Shown piece by piece: positions 1-11,525 of a DNA stretch of 64,000 bases. This DNA comes from Amia ocellicauda (taxonomy: Eukaryota > Chordata > Actinopteri > Amiiformes > Amiidae), in the NCBI RefSeq assembly GCF_036373705.1, contig NW_027102714.1:94909-158908 (forward strand). The letters run 5' to 3'. Position 1 is the stretch's first letter; each line of letters begins with the position of its first letter. A program made the translations under genes and the position numbers. Under the pieces are notes generated by a model. It saw nothing but the letters and a program-made list of their open reading frames with translations. It was not told the origin of the DNA and made no database searches.

Positions 1-82
1 TGATGTATTTGATTGACAGTGTAACTTGGACTGTTGGAGTAACTTGGACACCCATTGGAATGGAAAAACAAACTCGAGAAAA

Positions 83-84
<2 letters not shown>

Positions 85-162
<78 letters not shown>
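85..162 (+). repeat. (GT)39 microsatellite
   Basis: Thirty-nine uninterrupted GT dinucleotides. The equivalent tracts in units 2 and 3 have only 14 repeats each. The Cys-Val reading frames over it are artefacts of the repeat. Confidence 0.97.
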
Positions 163-163
<1 letters not shown>

Positions 164-620
164 ACCTGCTGGTAGTGATGCATTTACATAACCTACAGAC
201 TATTTGGGCTGATTGTTCCTGGTGTATTAATGAAACTTTTCAAAGCGGTGGCTTACGTAGATGACATCACAGTCATTGTTAAGAATGGCAAGGATGTACC
301 TTACCTTAAATGACTGTCAGAAATGAATTGAGTTTCTTCAGTGGTTAATGGCTTTTACTGGGGGAACTAGGTAGAAAGCAAGCCACTGTCTCTAGCCACA
401 TTTTGGACAAATGGACAAAACTAGATGGATTTAAAAATAGACGGATAGACAGTCGGATGGCGTCTGTCTACAATATTTTAAATGATAATAGTATATGTAG
501 TATATGCATGTGTATTATAAACTAATCTTTACAGAATAGGGGTAATACCATAATAAAATGCTGATGAGAGGAGAAGAGATCTTATTCACTGGCCAAATAC
601 ATGATTTCGACAATTGTCGT

Positions 621-845
621 ACATCTTGACGGCACTTAGCTTTACTTTTCACAATGTATGACTGCACTTACTGTACTTAACTGTATACATTGGAAGTTGT
701 AAAATGTATTATCTTGAATTGCTTTGTTTAATGTAAATTTGAATTTGTAATGTTTGATGCCTTGTACTTAACTGTATTCTTGCACTTATGTTGCAAGTCG
801 CCCTGCATAAGGGCGTCTGCCAAGAAATAAAAATAATAATAATGT
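621..845 (+). mobile_element. LINE 3'-end fragment (L2-like tail), unit 1
   Basis: Ends in a short hairpin (CGCCCTGCATAAGGGCG), then GTCTGCCAAGAAATAAA and an (AAT)n tail. This matches the layout of fish L2/CR1-type LINE and SINE 3' ends: hairpin, GTCTGC and a short simple-repeat tail. The A/T-rich stretch before it reads like a LINE 3' UTR. The family assignment is from memory. Confidence 0.5.
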
Positions 846-956
846 TTAATAATAGTATATGTAGTATATGCATGTGTATTATAAACTAATCTTTACAGAA
901 AAGGGGTAATACCATAATAAAATGCTGATGAGAAATTAAGAAAACCGTAAAAGAAA

Positions 957-1004
957 GGCATTTTAAACCAGGACCTCTCGCACTCTAAGAGAGAATCATA
1001 TCTC
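957..1004 (-). pseudogene. tRNA-Pro relic (anticodon-arm side), unit 1
   Basis: The reverse strand reads through a tRNA-Pro D-arm end, anticodon arm and T-arm start (TATGATTCTC, then CTTAGAGTGCGAGAGG). The acceptor stem is missing and the T arm is corrupted. The anticodon position reads AGA where tRNA-Pro has AGG. It cannot fold as a full tRNA. Confidence 0.6.
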
Positions 1005-1976
1005 GAACAAACTTACATTAGTGACATCTTTACACTAGTGCCACGTAGAAAGCGGTGCGCTCCAACAGCCGGAAACTTTCTCAGTCTCAAGTTCAAGCAC
1101 CTTGTGTGTGACTGCCATCTAATGTTGCTGACTAATAGCACTATTGGACTAGAGGAGCTGGGGCTGGCAGAAATTCAGCCAGGCTTTTCTACAGGCGCAA
1201 ACTCAGGTGATGCTGTGTAGGCTACTCCGTGTACGTCAATGAAAGTCTAGTGACTTCAATATACACACCCCGATGCACCCAAAGAGTGATTGTCAAAGTA
1301 TGAGTGACTCGCTCCACTAGCAGCACCGACCTGCATCTCTCTGTGACACCCGGCGCCTCCGTCTGGATAAGCTGCTGGTAATGCCGAGCACGGCAGCAGA
1401 TCTTGTACAGTGGAACCCTAATAATATTCCTAATAATATGGCAACATCCTGGGGGGTCGGTGTGCCGCGCCACAGTGCAGCGACCTTGGCGCATCACTAA
1501 AAGGCACCTTAGCGAGGCCTCGGAATCGCTCAAACATGAACCGAGAAATGAACATTGAATCCCATCTACTATTATTACCTAGTAGTGTTGATGTTATCTA
1601 AAGTATTTCTATACGTTTTTATTAGTGTATGAATTGTGTCGACCAGGGATCAGAAAGTGAGACAGTATAGGGTAGGCGGTAATCGAAAGCACAAGAAATA
1701 CATAAAAGGGAGCTATACAGCAGGTGAATAAAACACGGATTGTGACAGTCGACTGTTAATAGCCTATAACAAGGCAGATTAAAATATAACAAACGATACG
1801 GATTCTTAAAATCAAATATAATTTCAACGTGCAGGAGACCAGACTGACTTTTATGCATCCCCTCGGGTGTAGATGCATGTTACTTAGACTAACAACGTTT
1901 GCATTCTAGGATATTAATAACACTCTCCAGAGCAGGAATTATTGAGTGATATTACAGGGAATGTTGAGTAAAAGAC

Positions 1977-2048
1977 TGACCCCGACGTGATTTGAACACA
2001 CAACCTTCTGATCTGGAGTCAGACGCGCTACCGTTGCGCCACGAGGTC
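1977..2048 (-). tRNA. tRNA-Trp (anticodon CCA), unit 1
   Basis: The 72-nt reverse strand begins GACCTCG and ends CGGGGTCA, which pair as a seven-base acceptor stem plus discriminator A. The A box is GTGGCGCAACGG, the anticodon loop is CTCCAGA (CCA), and the T loop is TTCAAAT. It agrees closely with the vertebrate nuclear tRNA-Trp sequence. No intron is present. The T stem contains two wobble pairs, so it is probably but not certainly functional. Confidence 0.93.
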
Positions 2049-2440
2049 CTTAAACTTCAGTTAACACAGGACGTCAAGGAAAAATATTGGGAACTATGGT
2101 GATGTTTTGCTAGTGACCATTAGGTTAATGAATGGGCAACTGAAGCATTGACGTGATGAAGAAGTTAAACAGAATGCTAAAGAGATAGTGACAGTGAGCA
2201 TGACACAGAACACATGGCATGACGTGAATACCAAGTTAAACTTAAAGCAGAAATTACAGAAAGAAAGAAAACAAAGAAAACCGGACACTGCACATATGTT
2301 TGGTCTTTCCTATATCTTTAATATGATATCTCAGTAGTTTAAATTTGATACAGAAATTATTCTGGAATCCCATGAAATGGAAAATACAGTGAATATAAAA
2401 CTATATTTGCTGTATTTATAACAAATATATTCCGCTTATA

Positions 2441-3662
2441 CACTCACCTAAAGGATTATTAGGAACACCATACTAATACTGTGTTTTACCCCCTTTCACC
2501 TTCAGAACTGCCTTAATTCTACGTGGCATTGATTCAACAAGGTGCTGAAAGCATTCTTTAGAAATGTTGGCCCATATTGATAGGATAGCATCTTGCAGTT
2601 GATCGAGATTTGCGGGATGCACATCCAGGGCACGAAGCTCCCGTTCCACCACATCCCAAAGATGCTCTATTGGGTTGAGATCTGGTGACTGTGGGGGCCA
2701 GTTTAGTACAGTGAACTCATTGTCATGTTCAAGAAACAAAATTTGAAATGATTCGACCTTTGTGACATGGTGCATTATCCTGCTGGAAGTAGCCATCAGA
2801 GGATGGGTACATGGTGGTCATAAAGGGATGGACATGCTCAGAAACAATGCTCAGGTAGGCCGTGGCATTTAAACGATGCCCAATTGGCACTAAGGGGCCT
2901 AAAGTGTGCCAAGAAGACATCCCCCACACCATTACACCACCACCACCAGCCTGCACAGTGGTAACAAGGCATGATGGATCCATGTTCTCATTCTGTTTAC
3001 GCCAAATTCTGACTCTACCATCTGAATGTCTCAACAGAAATCGAGACTCATCAGACCAGGCAACATTTTTCCAGTCTTCAACTGTCCAATTTTGGTGAGC
3101 TTGTGCAAATTGTAGCCTCTTTTTCCTATGTGTAGTGGACATGAGTGGTACCCGGTGGGGTCTTCTGCTGTTGTAGCCCATCCGCCTCAAGGTTGTACGT
3201 GTTGTGGCTTCACAAATGCCTTGCTGCATACCTCGGTTGTAACGAGTGTTTATTTCAGTCAAAGTTGCTCTTCTATCAGCTTGAATCAGTCGGCCCATTC
3301 TCCTCTGACCTCTAGCATCAACAAGGCATTTTCGCCCACAGGACTGCTGCATACTGGATGTTTTTCCCTTTTCACACCATTTTTTGTAAACCCTAGAAAT
3401 GGTTGTGCGTGAAAATCCCAGTAACTGAGCAGATTGTGAAATACTCAGACCGGCCCGTCTGGCACCAACAACCATGCCACGCTCAAAATTGCTTAAATCA
3501 CCTTTCTTTCCCATTCAGACATCCAGTTTGGAGTTCAGGAGATTGTCTTGACCAGGACCACACCCCTAAATGCATTGAAGCAACTGCCATGTGATTGGTT
3601 GGTTAGATAATTGCATTAATGAGAAATTGAACAGGTGTATCTAATAATCCTTTAGGTGAGTG
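2441..3662 (-). mobile_element. Tc1/mariner transposon, broken copy, unit 1
   Basis: Bounded by inverted repeats (CACTCACCTAAAGGATTATTAGG at the left, its complement at the right) and flanked by TA at 2439-2440 and 3663-3664, the usual Tc1/mariner target duplication. At 1,222 bp it is one base longer than the copies in units 2 and 3. The extra base lies near 2738 and breaks the transposase frame. Confidence 0.92.
2473..3514 (-). pseudogene. Tc1/mariner transposase, frameshifted
   Basis: The first 258 or so residues match the intact transposases at 11558-12598 and 20560-21600, including the N-terminal helix-turn-helix and the first two catalytic Asp residues. One inserted base near 2738 shifts the frame just after the second Asp block, and the remaining C-terminal part, with the catalytic Glu, continues in another frame as a separate 107-codon stretch. 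The enzyme is therefore dead in this copy, while the terminal repeats are intact and could in principle be acted on by transposase from elsewhere. The lesion is absent from the other two array copies and so arose after the array formed, or is a sequencing error in an A-rich run. Confidence 0.9.
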
Positions 3663-4679
3663 TATTTGCCTTTACTAATATTGTATTTTATTTTACAATA
3701 GGTTTAATATAATAAGGTCCAAATAATAAATGTACATATTTGCACATGCTTGCTTTTGGTGAACAGGTAGAATTGGCCATTGTCTGAAAAAACATGCACT
3801 CACCTAGTTATTCACAGTTTAAACAGCGCCAGTGAATATTGGGTTTTAATGTTACAAGAGTGACGATGAAGTTATTGCGTTTAGTTGCTTTAAATAACTA
3901 CAGTGGTTTGTGGATAACAGGAATATGTGCACATACAGAAAAGTTAAAAGTAACGCTGGGTAAGTACATAATCAAATCAAGTTTCACGAAAGATGATATG
4001 CTTCAGATACAACTTAATAGTAAAAATGCATTATGGTAAAGAGTTAATAGCTTTGTTGATAACCTCAACGTATGCTAATCAGTCTCTGTTTCGTGTTTAT
4101 TATCATAATAATTGTAATTATTATTATTAGTAGTAGTATTCTACAATAAAACTTGCACAAGTTCGAATTGTGCCGATATGTTTTCTGCACAAGGAAAAGT
4201 ATATATATTATTAAGTTACACAAGCATTGTAAAGAAACCAACAACATATAGGCACCTGGGTGTGTTCTTCCTACTTGGATAAGTAGGTTAGCCGGCTAAG
4301 TTTCAGGATAACTTGGCATTAACTCGGGATTTTCCATTCTCCGTAGCGAGTTTAAAGTTCAGCCAGCTATGTTTCCAGAGCAGCATTTCCAGCATCTCAA
4401 ACCTGCTCCCTGTCAGGTTAACTTGAAGTTAGATGGCTAACAATCTGACTGTATTTCATCTGCCCAGTTAAATGACAGCTGACTGTGTCCCCCAACAATG
4501 ACGGCGCCGTTCCTAACAGATCCAGTAGTGATCCAGACCCAGTAGCTTTTCTGCGAGGAATAATTCATAGAGATTATAGATTTAAATTATACAGATTAAT
4601 TATTTGAGCGTTACAGGTTCGGTCGGAAAGGAATGATTTACGTAGCCGATTAATTAGGACCGCACATCAGTCATTCCGC

Positions 4680-7080
4680 CCTGGGCCGGCCCTGACCAAT
4701 TTGATGCCCTAGGCAAGATTTTAGCTGGTGCCCCTGGCATCGCAGCCAATTCCACCACCGATCATTGTGTTCATACACTCACACAGAAACTGCATAGCTT
4801 CATGTCTTAGATTTTCTTTATTTTTGAAACAATAAAAAACCACACAAAATAAAAACAGTATGCAAGAAACAAGTGACAAATCGAATTATGAATACAATAT
4901 AAATTAGTATTGCACGAAAAAACTATATTACAGACACCATAGTGCAAGATGCATAATGTAGCAGTGTTCTACAGCCTTACCGCCTTGCCTTTCTTGCAGC
5001 AAACAAGTGACATAAAACGAATTATAAATAAGTGGATGTTTCCTGCAGCACACTTGAAAGAAAAAGTACATTTCTCAAAATTATGTTATAGGTAATGGAG
5101 GTTGATGAAAGAGTTAAATAGCTGATCGATCAAAAGGTGTGATCGTTGTGGGGCATCGGTAAGAATGCACAATTCTCATTCATTCCAAACAGTGTCCCTT
5201 TATTGCATCACTAGCAATGGGCGTTAGCCTATTTTGGTATTTGTTTTGTGTGTTTTTTATTGCTTCTTGTTTTGTTTTATTTATTCACTTTCCACTGTCA
5301 GCTCTCTGCATTCCTTTCCCATCTCTCACTTCTTGATCCTCTGCAATCCGCCTTCCAAACACCGCTCACACCACTGAGACTGCTCTCCTGGCAGTCACTG
5401 ACTCCCTCAACTGTGCTCGGGCAGCCTCCCTCTCCTCAATCCTCATCCTCCTTGGTCTCTCCGCAACATTTGACACCGTCGATCACTCCATCCTACTCTC
5501 CTGCCTCGCTGACCTTGGAATCTCTGGGACTGCTCTCACTTGTTTCTCCTCCTACCTCAACGACCTATCATGTGGCGAGCTTCCTCATCCACCCCTCAAC
5601 CTCTCCTCACAGGAATAACCCCCGGGTTTAGCTATCCTCCCGATGGGTCACACTTCGGTAGCTACCTTTTTTACTTTCATGGGGCCCTGAAATCCTCGCT
5701 GCGCCCCTGGTCATGAAAGCTGTAATGTCTGGTATCAAAATACATTACTGGCTTTCGGCTTACACACGTCATTTCAACCCACTTGCTCAAGCAGACCGAG
5801 TAAACGTTTACTCGAGGTATACGGTCACACAGAAGGAGCATCCCAAAAACACCAGTAAATGGCGTAGAAATTTTGAAAACATGCACAATTTTCCACGATC
5901 TAAGCCCACAGTTTACGTGCAAAATCTAACGTCTGAGATGATGGTATCCATGTAACATTCCCGAAATGGACGCATTTTAAAAGTGCAAGGTAACGGTCTG
6001 GTCCATTTATTGTGGGTTTCAAGGTAAAGTACATTGCTGATGGACGTTTCATGGTTAATGCGGATCAGTGGTTTCCTTTATCATTATGCTCTCTAAATTG
6101 TTGTGGGTCTGTTGTACACTGTTCAGTACTGTACATCGTGTTTTAATCCTAACTTGATAAAACACTTCGATTCATGGCTTTGTAGCCCCACCAGTGACGT
6201 AAAAAACCACTCGGTAAGATCATTAAAACAAAGTATTAAACAAGGCGCAATGCACAAGACAGTCCTTTGCCCTGTGCAGTGCTGCGGGTAAACAACTCGT
6301 CTCTAGTGCAATAAACTAAGACCATGTAAACCCGAGAGGGAGAGGGGCATTTAATCTGTGACTCGAGCATATTGTCTCCAGTGAGGTCAATACACGCGTC
6401 AGGGATATGTATGCTAAATGTAATGTAAATATGATGGATATAATGTATATTGTGGTGGAGTTTATAAAGATAATGTCAGGGGAACTTTAGTGATGTTCTG
6501 TGTTTTCTAAATTCCAAGCAGTGGGACTTTAAGTCATAACTTTGTGAGGAATTTACATGTCTTTATAAATTATATATCATTATAAAGTAATAATCCAGCT
6601 CACTTTGCTAGCTAGCCTACTGCCAGTTGCCATCCAAATGATGATAATGATCAGCTAGTAGTTAAGTACTGCAGTAGTTTGCCAGTTGTCAGCTAATGAT
6701 TTTTGATAGAATTGTATTATTTAAATTCAGTTTTTTGTGCACTATAGTATTTTCAGTATTGAGTATTTTTGGTGTGGATGTTATTTTACCTAAACAGTTT
6801 ATTAGTTATTGCTCTGATTTCAATATGCATAGTGCACTATTTACATTTGTATTGATTATTACATCAATTTCTTCAACAAGTACAGTGTATGTTAAAGTGC
6901 AATACATGTTCTGTGATGTGCATTATTTAAATGTTTGTGTTTATTTTAGTTTTAACTAAACATTCTCTATACGCCATAAACATGGGCACCACTAAAATGT
7001 TTTTCATCGAGAGGGGGGATGGTTCTGGGGCTACTATCAAATCTCGCATATGGCCCCCAAATGGCTAGGGCCGGCTCTGG
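4680..7080. mobile_element. DNA-transposon-like segment with nested LINE fragment, unit 1
   Basis: The left end (CCTGGGCCGGCCCTGACC, continuing for about 55 bases) and the reverse complement of the right end (CCAGAGCCGGCCCTAGCC onward) are clearly related, as in a foldback or non-autonomous DNA transposon. I could not find a clean target duplication and do not assign a superfamily. No transposase frame is visible inside. A LINE RT fragment lies within it. This form is deleted by about 2.2 kb relative to units 3 and 4. Confidence 0.6.
5291..5612 (+). pseudogene. LINE reverse-transcriptase fragment, unit 1
   Basis: Conceptual translation, with frame changes, gives a CR1/L2/Rex-like reverse-transcriptase core: an LQSAFQ-like start, HTTETALL, a LILLGLSATFDTVDH stretch, and GISGTALTCFSSYL. 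The motif around TFDTVDH corresponds to the F/YxDxxDH-type catalytic block of LINE RTs. The 5' and 3' parts are missing and the frame is broken, so it is a dead fragment. The unit 1 copy differs slightly near 5570. Confidence 0.75.
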
Positions 7081-7910
7081 ACATCACACATTACATAGGA
7101 TGGGACTGACGTTGGATGCGACTTTTCGTGACTTAAATCAAGTAACAAGTTACTAGTACACACATAGCCTCTAAGTGTACTGAGTAATGATACTCTCTCT
7201 TTCGTTCATTCGTTCCTTAGTATAATTACCTTTAGTAGTAGTAGTACTGGCCACTACTCGGAAGGTAGCGATGCGCACCAGCTTTCTCATAGTTTTGTGT
7301 TTTAGATAATGGTTCAATACGGACTCAATCCCCTTTCATGGACATGGCAGGGAACTTGCAGTTAGAACTAAGGAGTCTAATAAGACTTGGTGGTACGCAG
7401 AACTGAAGTGCCAAGTGACAGGCTATCACTTTCATTGCACACCGCATTGTCTTCTCGCAGGGAGCGAATTGGGGAAATGTTGGATTTACGGCATCATGTA
7501 GAAAGACTGAATGGTTTAGTTACAGAAAAAGATAAAAAAAAGATAGTGACCTTTCTTACTAGCTGAACTAACCTGCATAAAATTAAGAAGATACAGACAT
7601 TTTCATGCAATTATTTCAAGTTACAGTCTGCTGCTCAGACACAGTTTGGCGCACAGATGCAACTATCATCAACTCAATTATAAACATATATCTAGAGAGA
7701 CAGAGAGACAGACATGGACTACATATCGTGCACATTGTATGAAATCATGCTGGTATATGTAGGCTTGTAGATGATTGTTAAGAGGCCTATTTGGAAACAT
7801 ACGAAATGAGATATTACCATAATGAAGTCATGATACATGAAGGAAATGTTTTTCATGTTGGCAAAAGTACCCTGTCAAAATGAAAATGAATGAGAGAAGA
7901 CTAAAACAAA

Positions 7911-7962
7911 GGGCTCGTCCGGGATTTGAACCCTTTGAATCATACCCCTAGACCAACGAGCC
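7911..7962 (-). pseudogene. tRNA-Pro lacking the anticodon arm, unit 1
   Basis: The reverse strand begins GGCTCGTTGGTCTAGGGG and ends GGTTCAAATCCCGGACGAGCCC with paired acceptor ends, as in vertebrate tRNA-Pro. It is only 52 nt, about 20 nt short. The missing part is the anticodon arm and variable region, so it cannot decode, although the A and B box promoters remain. Confidence 0.85.
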
Positions 7963-8684
7963 ACATAGCACAGGTTTCTGTGAAAACTAGTTAACATCGG
8001 TGCCACGTAGAGAGTTGTGCGCTCCTCTATTTGAACACTTTCTCCTTCAAACATTGCATGAGTGTCTGACTGCCGCCATCTAGCGGTGCTGACTGACCGA
8101 TGGCTCGGGTATCTTGGATGTTGTTAAATGACATAACTGTCCGCCAAAGACACTGATGAACAAGGGTCATAGTTTTCCCTTGTAATAATAACAACAATAG
8201 TAATTGGAGTGAATGGAAGTGGCATTTCTATTTCACTTTACTTTAGCCGTCATCGTCGCCAACATTGTTGTTGGTGAGCATGGAGAGGAGTGTATTAGCT
8301 TTTAAAGTATATTCAAGCAATGAACACGTCAAATAAATGTAATACCGAATACTTTTGCACGCAAGTGCACATGTATGTTACAGCGCTACTGGGAGCACGG
8401 CCCACGTCAAGCTAGAGGGCGCAGTAAAGGTCTGCGAGTCAAGTGTGATGTGGGTATCCTGCAGCAGGCAGAGGAACCTTTGTTTTTCTACAGACGAAGC
8501 TGGTGCTGTGGGATACTAGTGTAAGGCCATTTATTCGTCATCTGTTCATGCGCAACGGTTCACCAGAAGTGTGTTAGTGAAAACAGCGGTAAGTGCAGGC
8601 TTAGTAGGGTCGCAATAGCTTGAATGGTGTCGAACTCCCCCGAAGCATCACAAGTGTGATGGCGGAAGCCTAGAAAGAAAACGT

Positions 8685-8756
8685 TGCGTTGGCCGGGAAT
8701 CGAACCCGGGTCAACTGCTTGGAAGGCAGCTATGCTCACCACTATACCACCAACGC
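8685..8756 (-). tRNA. tRNA-Gly (anticodon UCC), unit 1
   Basis: The 72-nt reverse strand begins GCGTTGG and ends CCAACGCA, forming a perfect acceptor stem with discriminator A. The A box is TGGTATAGTGG, the anticodon loop is CTTCCAA (TCC) and the B box is GGTTCGATTCC. It matches the vertebrate nuclear tRNA-Gly(UCC) consensus throughout. Confidence 0.96.
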
Positions 8757-9295
8757 CCAGAAAGTCTCTCATTCCATGACTTTTGATGCATTTCAGATCA
8801 TTCATCTGACTAGATACATGCGAATAATCACAGCCTACAGTGTAAAGCTTCTGATTACAGACAGGGCGTGTTGAGTGTGCTAAGTAACTTGCTAAATTCA
8901 CTAACAAACAGTCGCTGCTCTTACTACAAAACAGGTGCAAGATATATCATTCTTAGCTAAACAAACCACGTAAACAATCAATGTAACTCTTAACTAAACT
9001 AGGAAACGCGAGAGAAAAAGGCGATACTTAGCTGCGGCGACTTGAGCGACTTCTCAGCTGGCTTGCCCGAGTGTCCAGATGCATATGTGGAAATACTTCT
9101 ATACAATCCATGAACATAGATTCTCGATAGATGAATACTGTTTATTTAAAGGTCAGTTTTTATTTAGCGCATAGTTTATTGAATTTACCCACCAAGGTGG
9201 AACACGGACAATGATGTATTTGATTGACAGTGTAACTTGGACTGTTGGAGTAACTTGGACACCCATTGGAATGGAAAAACAAACTCGAGAGAAAA

Positions 9296-9323
9296 GTGTG
9301 TGTGTGTGTGTGTGTGTGTGTGT
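9296..9323 (+). repeat. (GT)14 microsatellite, unit 2
   Basis: Fourteen GT repeats at the position equivalent to the 39-repeat tract of unit 1. Confidence 0.95.
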
Positions 9324-9781
9324 CACCTGCTGGTAGTGATGCATTTACATAACCTACAGACTATTTGGGCTGATTGTTCCTGGTGTATTAATGAAACTTT
9401 TCAAAGCGGTGGCTTACGTAGATGACATCACAGTCATTGTTAAGAATGGCAAGGATGTACCTTACCTTAAATGACTGTCAGAAATGAATTGAGTTTCTTC
9501 AGTGGTTAATGGCTTTTACTGGGGGAACTAGGTAGAAAGCAAGCCACTGTCTCTAGCCACATTTTGGACAAATGGACAAAACTAGATGGATTTAAAAATA
9601 GACGGATAGACAGTCGGATGGCGTCTGTCTACAATATTTTAAATGATAATAGTATATGTAGTATATGCATGTGTATTATCAACTAATCTTTACAGAAAAG
9701 GGGTAATACCATAATAAAATGCTGATGAGAGGAGAAGAGATCTTATTCACTGGACAAATACATGATTTCGACAATTGTCGT

Positions 9782-10004
9782 ACATCTTGACGGCACTTAG
9801 CTTTACTTTTCACAATGTATGACTGCACTTACTGTACTTAACTGTATACATTGGAAGTTGTAAAATGTATTATCTTGAATTGCTTTGTTTAATGTAAATT
9901 TGAATTTGTAATGTTTGATGCCTTGTACTTAACTGTATTCTTGCACTTATGTTGCAAGTCGCCCTGCATAAGGGCGTCTGCCAAGAAATAAAAATAATAA
10001 TAAT
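9782..10004 (+). mobile_element. LINE 3'-end fragment, unit 2
   Basis: Tandem-array copy of the fragment at 621-845, with the same terminal hairpin and (AAT)n tail. Confidence 0.5.
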
Positions 10005-10045
10005 GTGTTTTATACAATGAGAAATTAAGAAAACCGTAAAAGAAA

Positions 10046-10093
10046 GGCATTTTAAACCAGGACCTCTCGCACTCTAAGAGAGAATCATATCTC
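10046..10093 (-). pseudogene. tRNA-Pro relic (anticodon-arm side), unit 2
   Basis: Array copy of the relic at 957-1004, with the same lost acceptor stem. Confidence 0.58.
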
Positions 10094-11065
10094 GAACAAA
10101 CTTACATTAGTGACATCTTTACACTAGTGCCACGTAGAAAGCGGTGCGCTCCAACAGCTGGAAACTTTCTCAGTCTCAAGTTCAAGCACCTTGTGTGTGA
10201 CTGCCATCTAATGTTGCTGACTAATAGCACTATTGGACTAGAGGAGCTGGGGCTGGCAGAAATTCAGCCAGGCTTTTCTACAGGCGCAAACTCAGCTGAT
10301 GCTGTGTAGGCTACTCCGTGTACGTCAATGAAAGTCTAGTGACTTCAATATACACACCCCGATGCACCCAAAGAGTGATTGTCAAAGTATGAGTGACTCG
10401 CTCCACTAGCAGCACCGACCTGCATCTCTCTGTGACACCCGGCGCCTCCGTCTGGATAAGCTGCTGGTAATGCCGAGCACGGCAGCAGATCTTGTACAGT
10501 GGAACCCTAATAATATTCCTAATAATATGGCAACATCCTGGGGGGTCGGTGTGCCGCGCCACAGTGCAGCGACCTTAGCGCATCACTAAAAGGCACCTTA
10601 GCGAGGCCTCGGAATCGCTCAAACATGAACCGAGAAATGAACATTGAATCCCATCTACTATTATTACCTAGTAGTGTTGATGTTATCTAAAGTATTTCTA
10701 TACGTTTTTATTAGTGTATGAATTGTGTCGACCAGGGATCAGAAAGTGAGACAGTATTGGGTAGGCGGTAATCGAAAGCACAAGAAATACATAAAAGGGA
10801 GCTATACAGCAGGTGAATAAAACACGGATTGTGACAGTCTACTGTTAATAGCCTATAACAAGGCAGATTAAAATATAACAAACGATACGGATTCTTAAAA
10901 TCAAATATAATTTCAACGTGCAGGAGACCAGACTGACTTTTATGCATCCTCTCGGGTGTAGATGCATGTTACTTAGACTAACAACGTTTGCATTCTAGGA
11001 TATTAATAACACTCTCCACAGCAGGAATTATTGAGTGATATTACAGGGAATGTAGAGTAAAAGAC

Positions 11066-11137
11066 TGACCCCGACGTGATTTGAACACACAACCTTCTGA
11101 TCTGGAGTCAGACGCGCTACCGTTGCGCCACGAGGTC
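11066..11137 (-). tRNA. tRNA-Trp (anticodon CCA), unit 2
   Basis: Array copy identical in sequence to the unit 1 gene: full acceptor stem, CCA anticodon and intact A and B box regions. Confidence 0.93.
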
Positions 11138-11525
11138 CTTAAACTTCAGTTAACACAGGACGTCAAGGAAAAATATTGGGAACTATGGTGATGTTTTGCT
11201 AGTGACCATTTAGGTTAATGAATGGGCAACTGAAGCATTGACGTGATGAAGAAGTTAAACAGAATGCTAAAGAGATAGTGACAGTGAGCATGACACAGAA
11301 CACATGGCATGACGTGAATACCAAGTTAAACTTAAAGCAGAAATTACAGAAAGAAAGAAAAAAAAACGGATACTGCACATGTGTTTGGTCTTTCCTATAT
11401 CTTTAATATGATATCTCAGTAGTTTAAATTTGATACAGAAATTATTCTGGAATCCCATGAAATGGAAAATACAGTGAATATAAAACTATATTTGCTGTAT
11501 TTATAACAAATATATTCCGCTTATA

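Larger units (their letters stand above)
1..9211. repeat. Tandem array unit 1
   Basis: The sequence at position 1 recurs almost unchanged at 9212 and at 18214, giving a head-to-tail array. This unit holds a GT microsatellite, a LINE 3'-tail, two tRNA-Pro relics, tRNA-Trp, a broken Tc1/mariner element, a DNA-transposon-like segment and tRNA-Gly. It is about 200 bp longer than unit 2 because of a longer GT tract, an 85-bp local duplication (485-569 repeated at 849-933) and an 84-bp stretch near 3666 that unit 2 lost. I see no gene in 1005-1976, 2049-2438, 3665-4679, 7081-7910, 7963-8684 or 8757-9211. Confidence 0.95.

Noticed and set aside
3-264. Open frames encoding long Cys-Val runs
   Set aside because: They are read through the GT microsatellite in each phase and have no protein-like sequence outside it.
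2862-3594. Plus-strand frames within the Tc1 element (repeated in units 2 and 3)
   Set aside because: They are shadows of the transposase on the opposite strand.
4653-7085. ACATCA near both ends of the DNA-transposon-like segment as its target duplication
   Set aside because: The left occurrence is not adjacent to the segment's end, so it does not fit a target duplication.
7911-7962. A functional tRNA-Pro gene
   Set aside because: It is 52 nt long with no anticodon arm, so it cannot decode.
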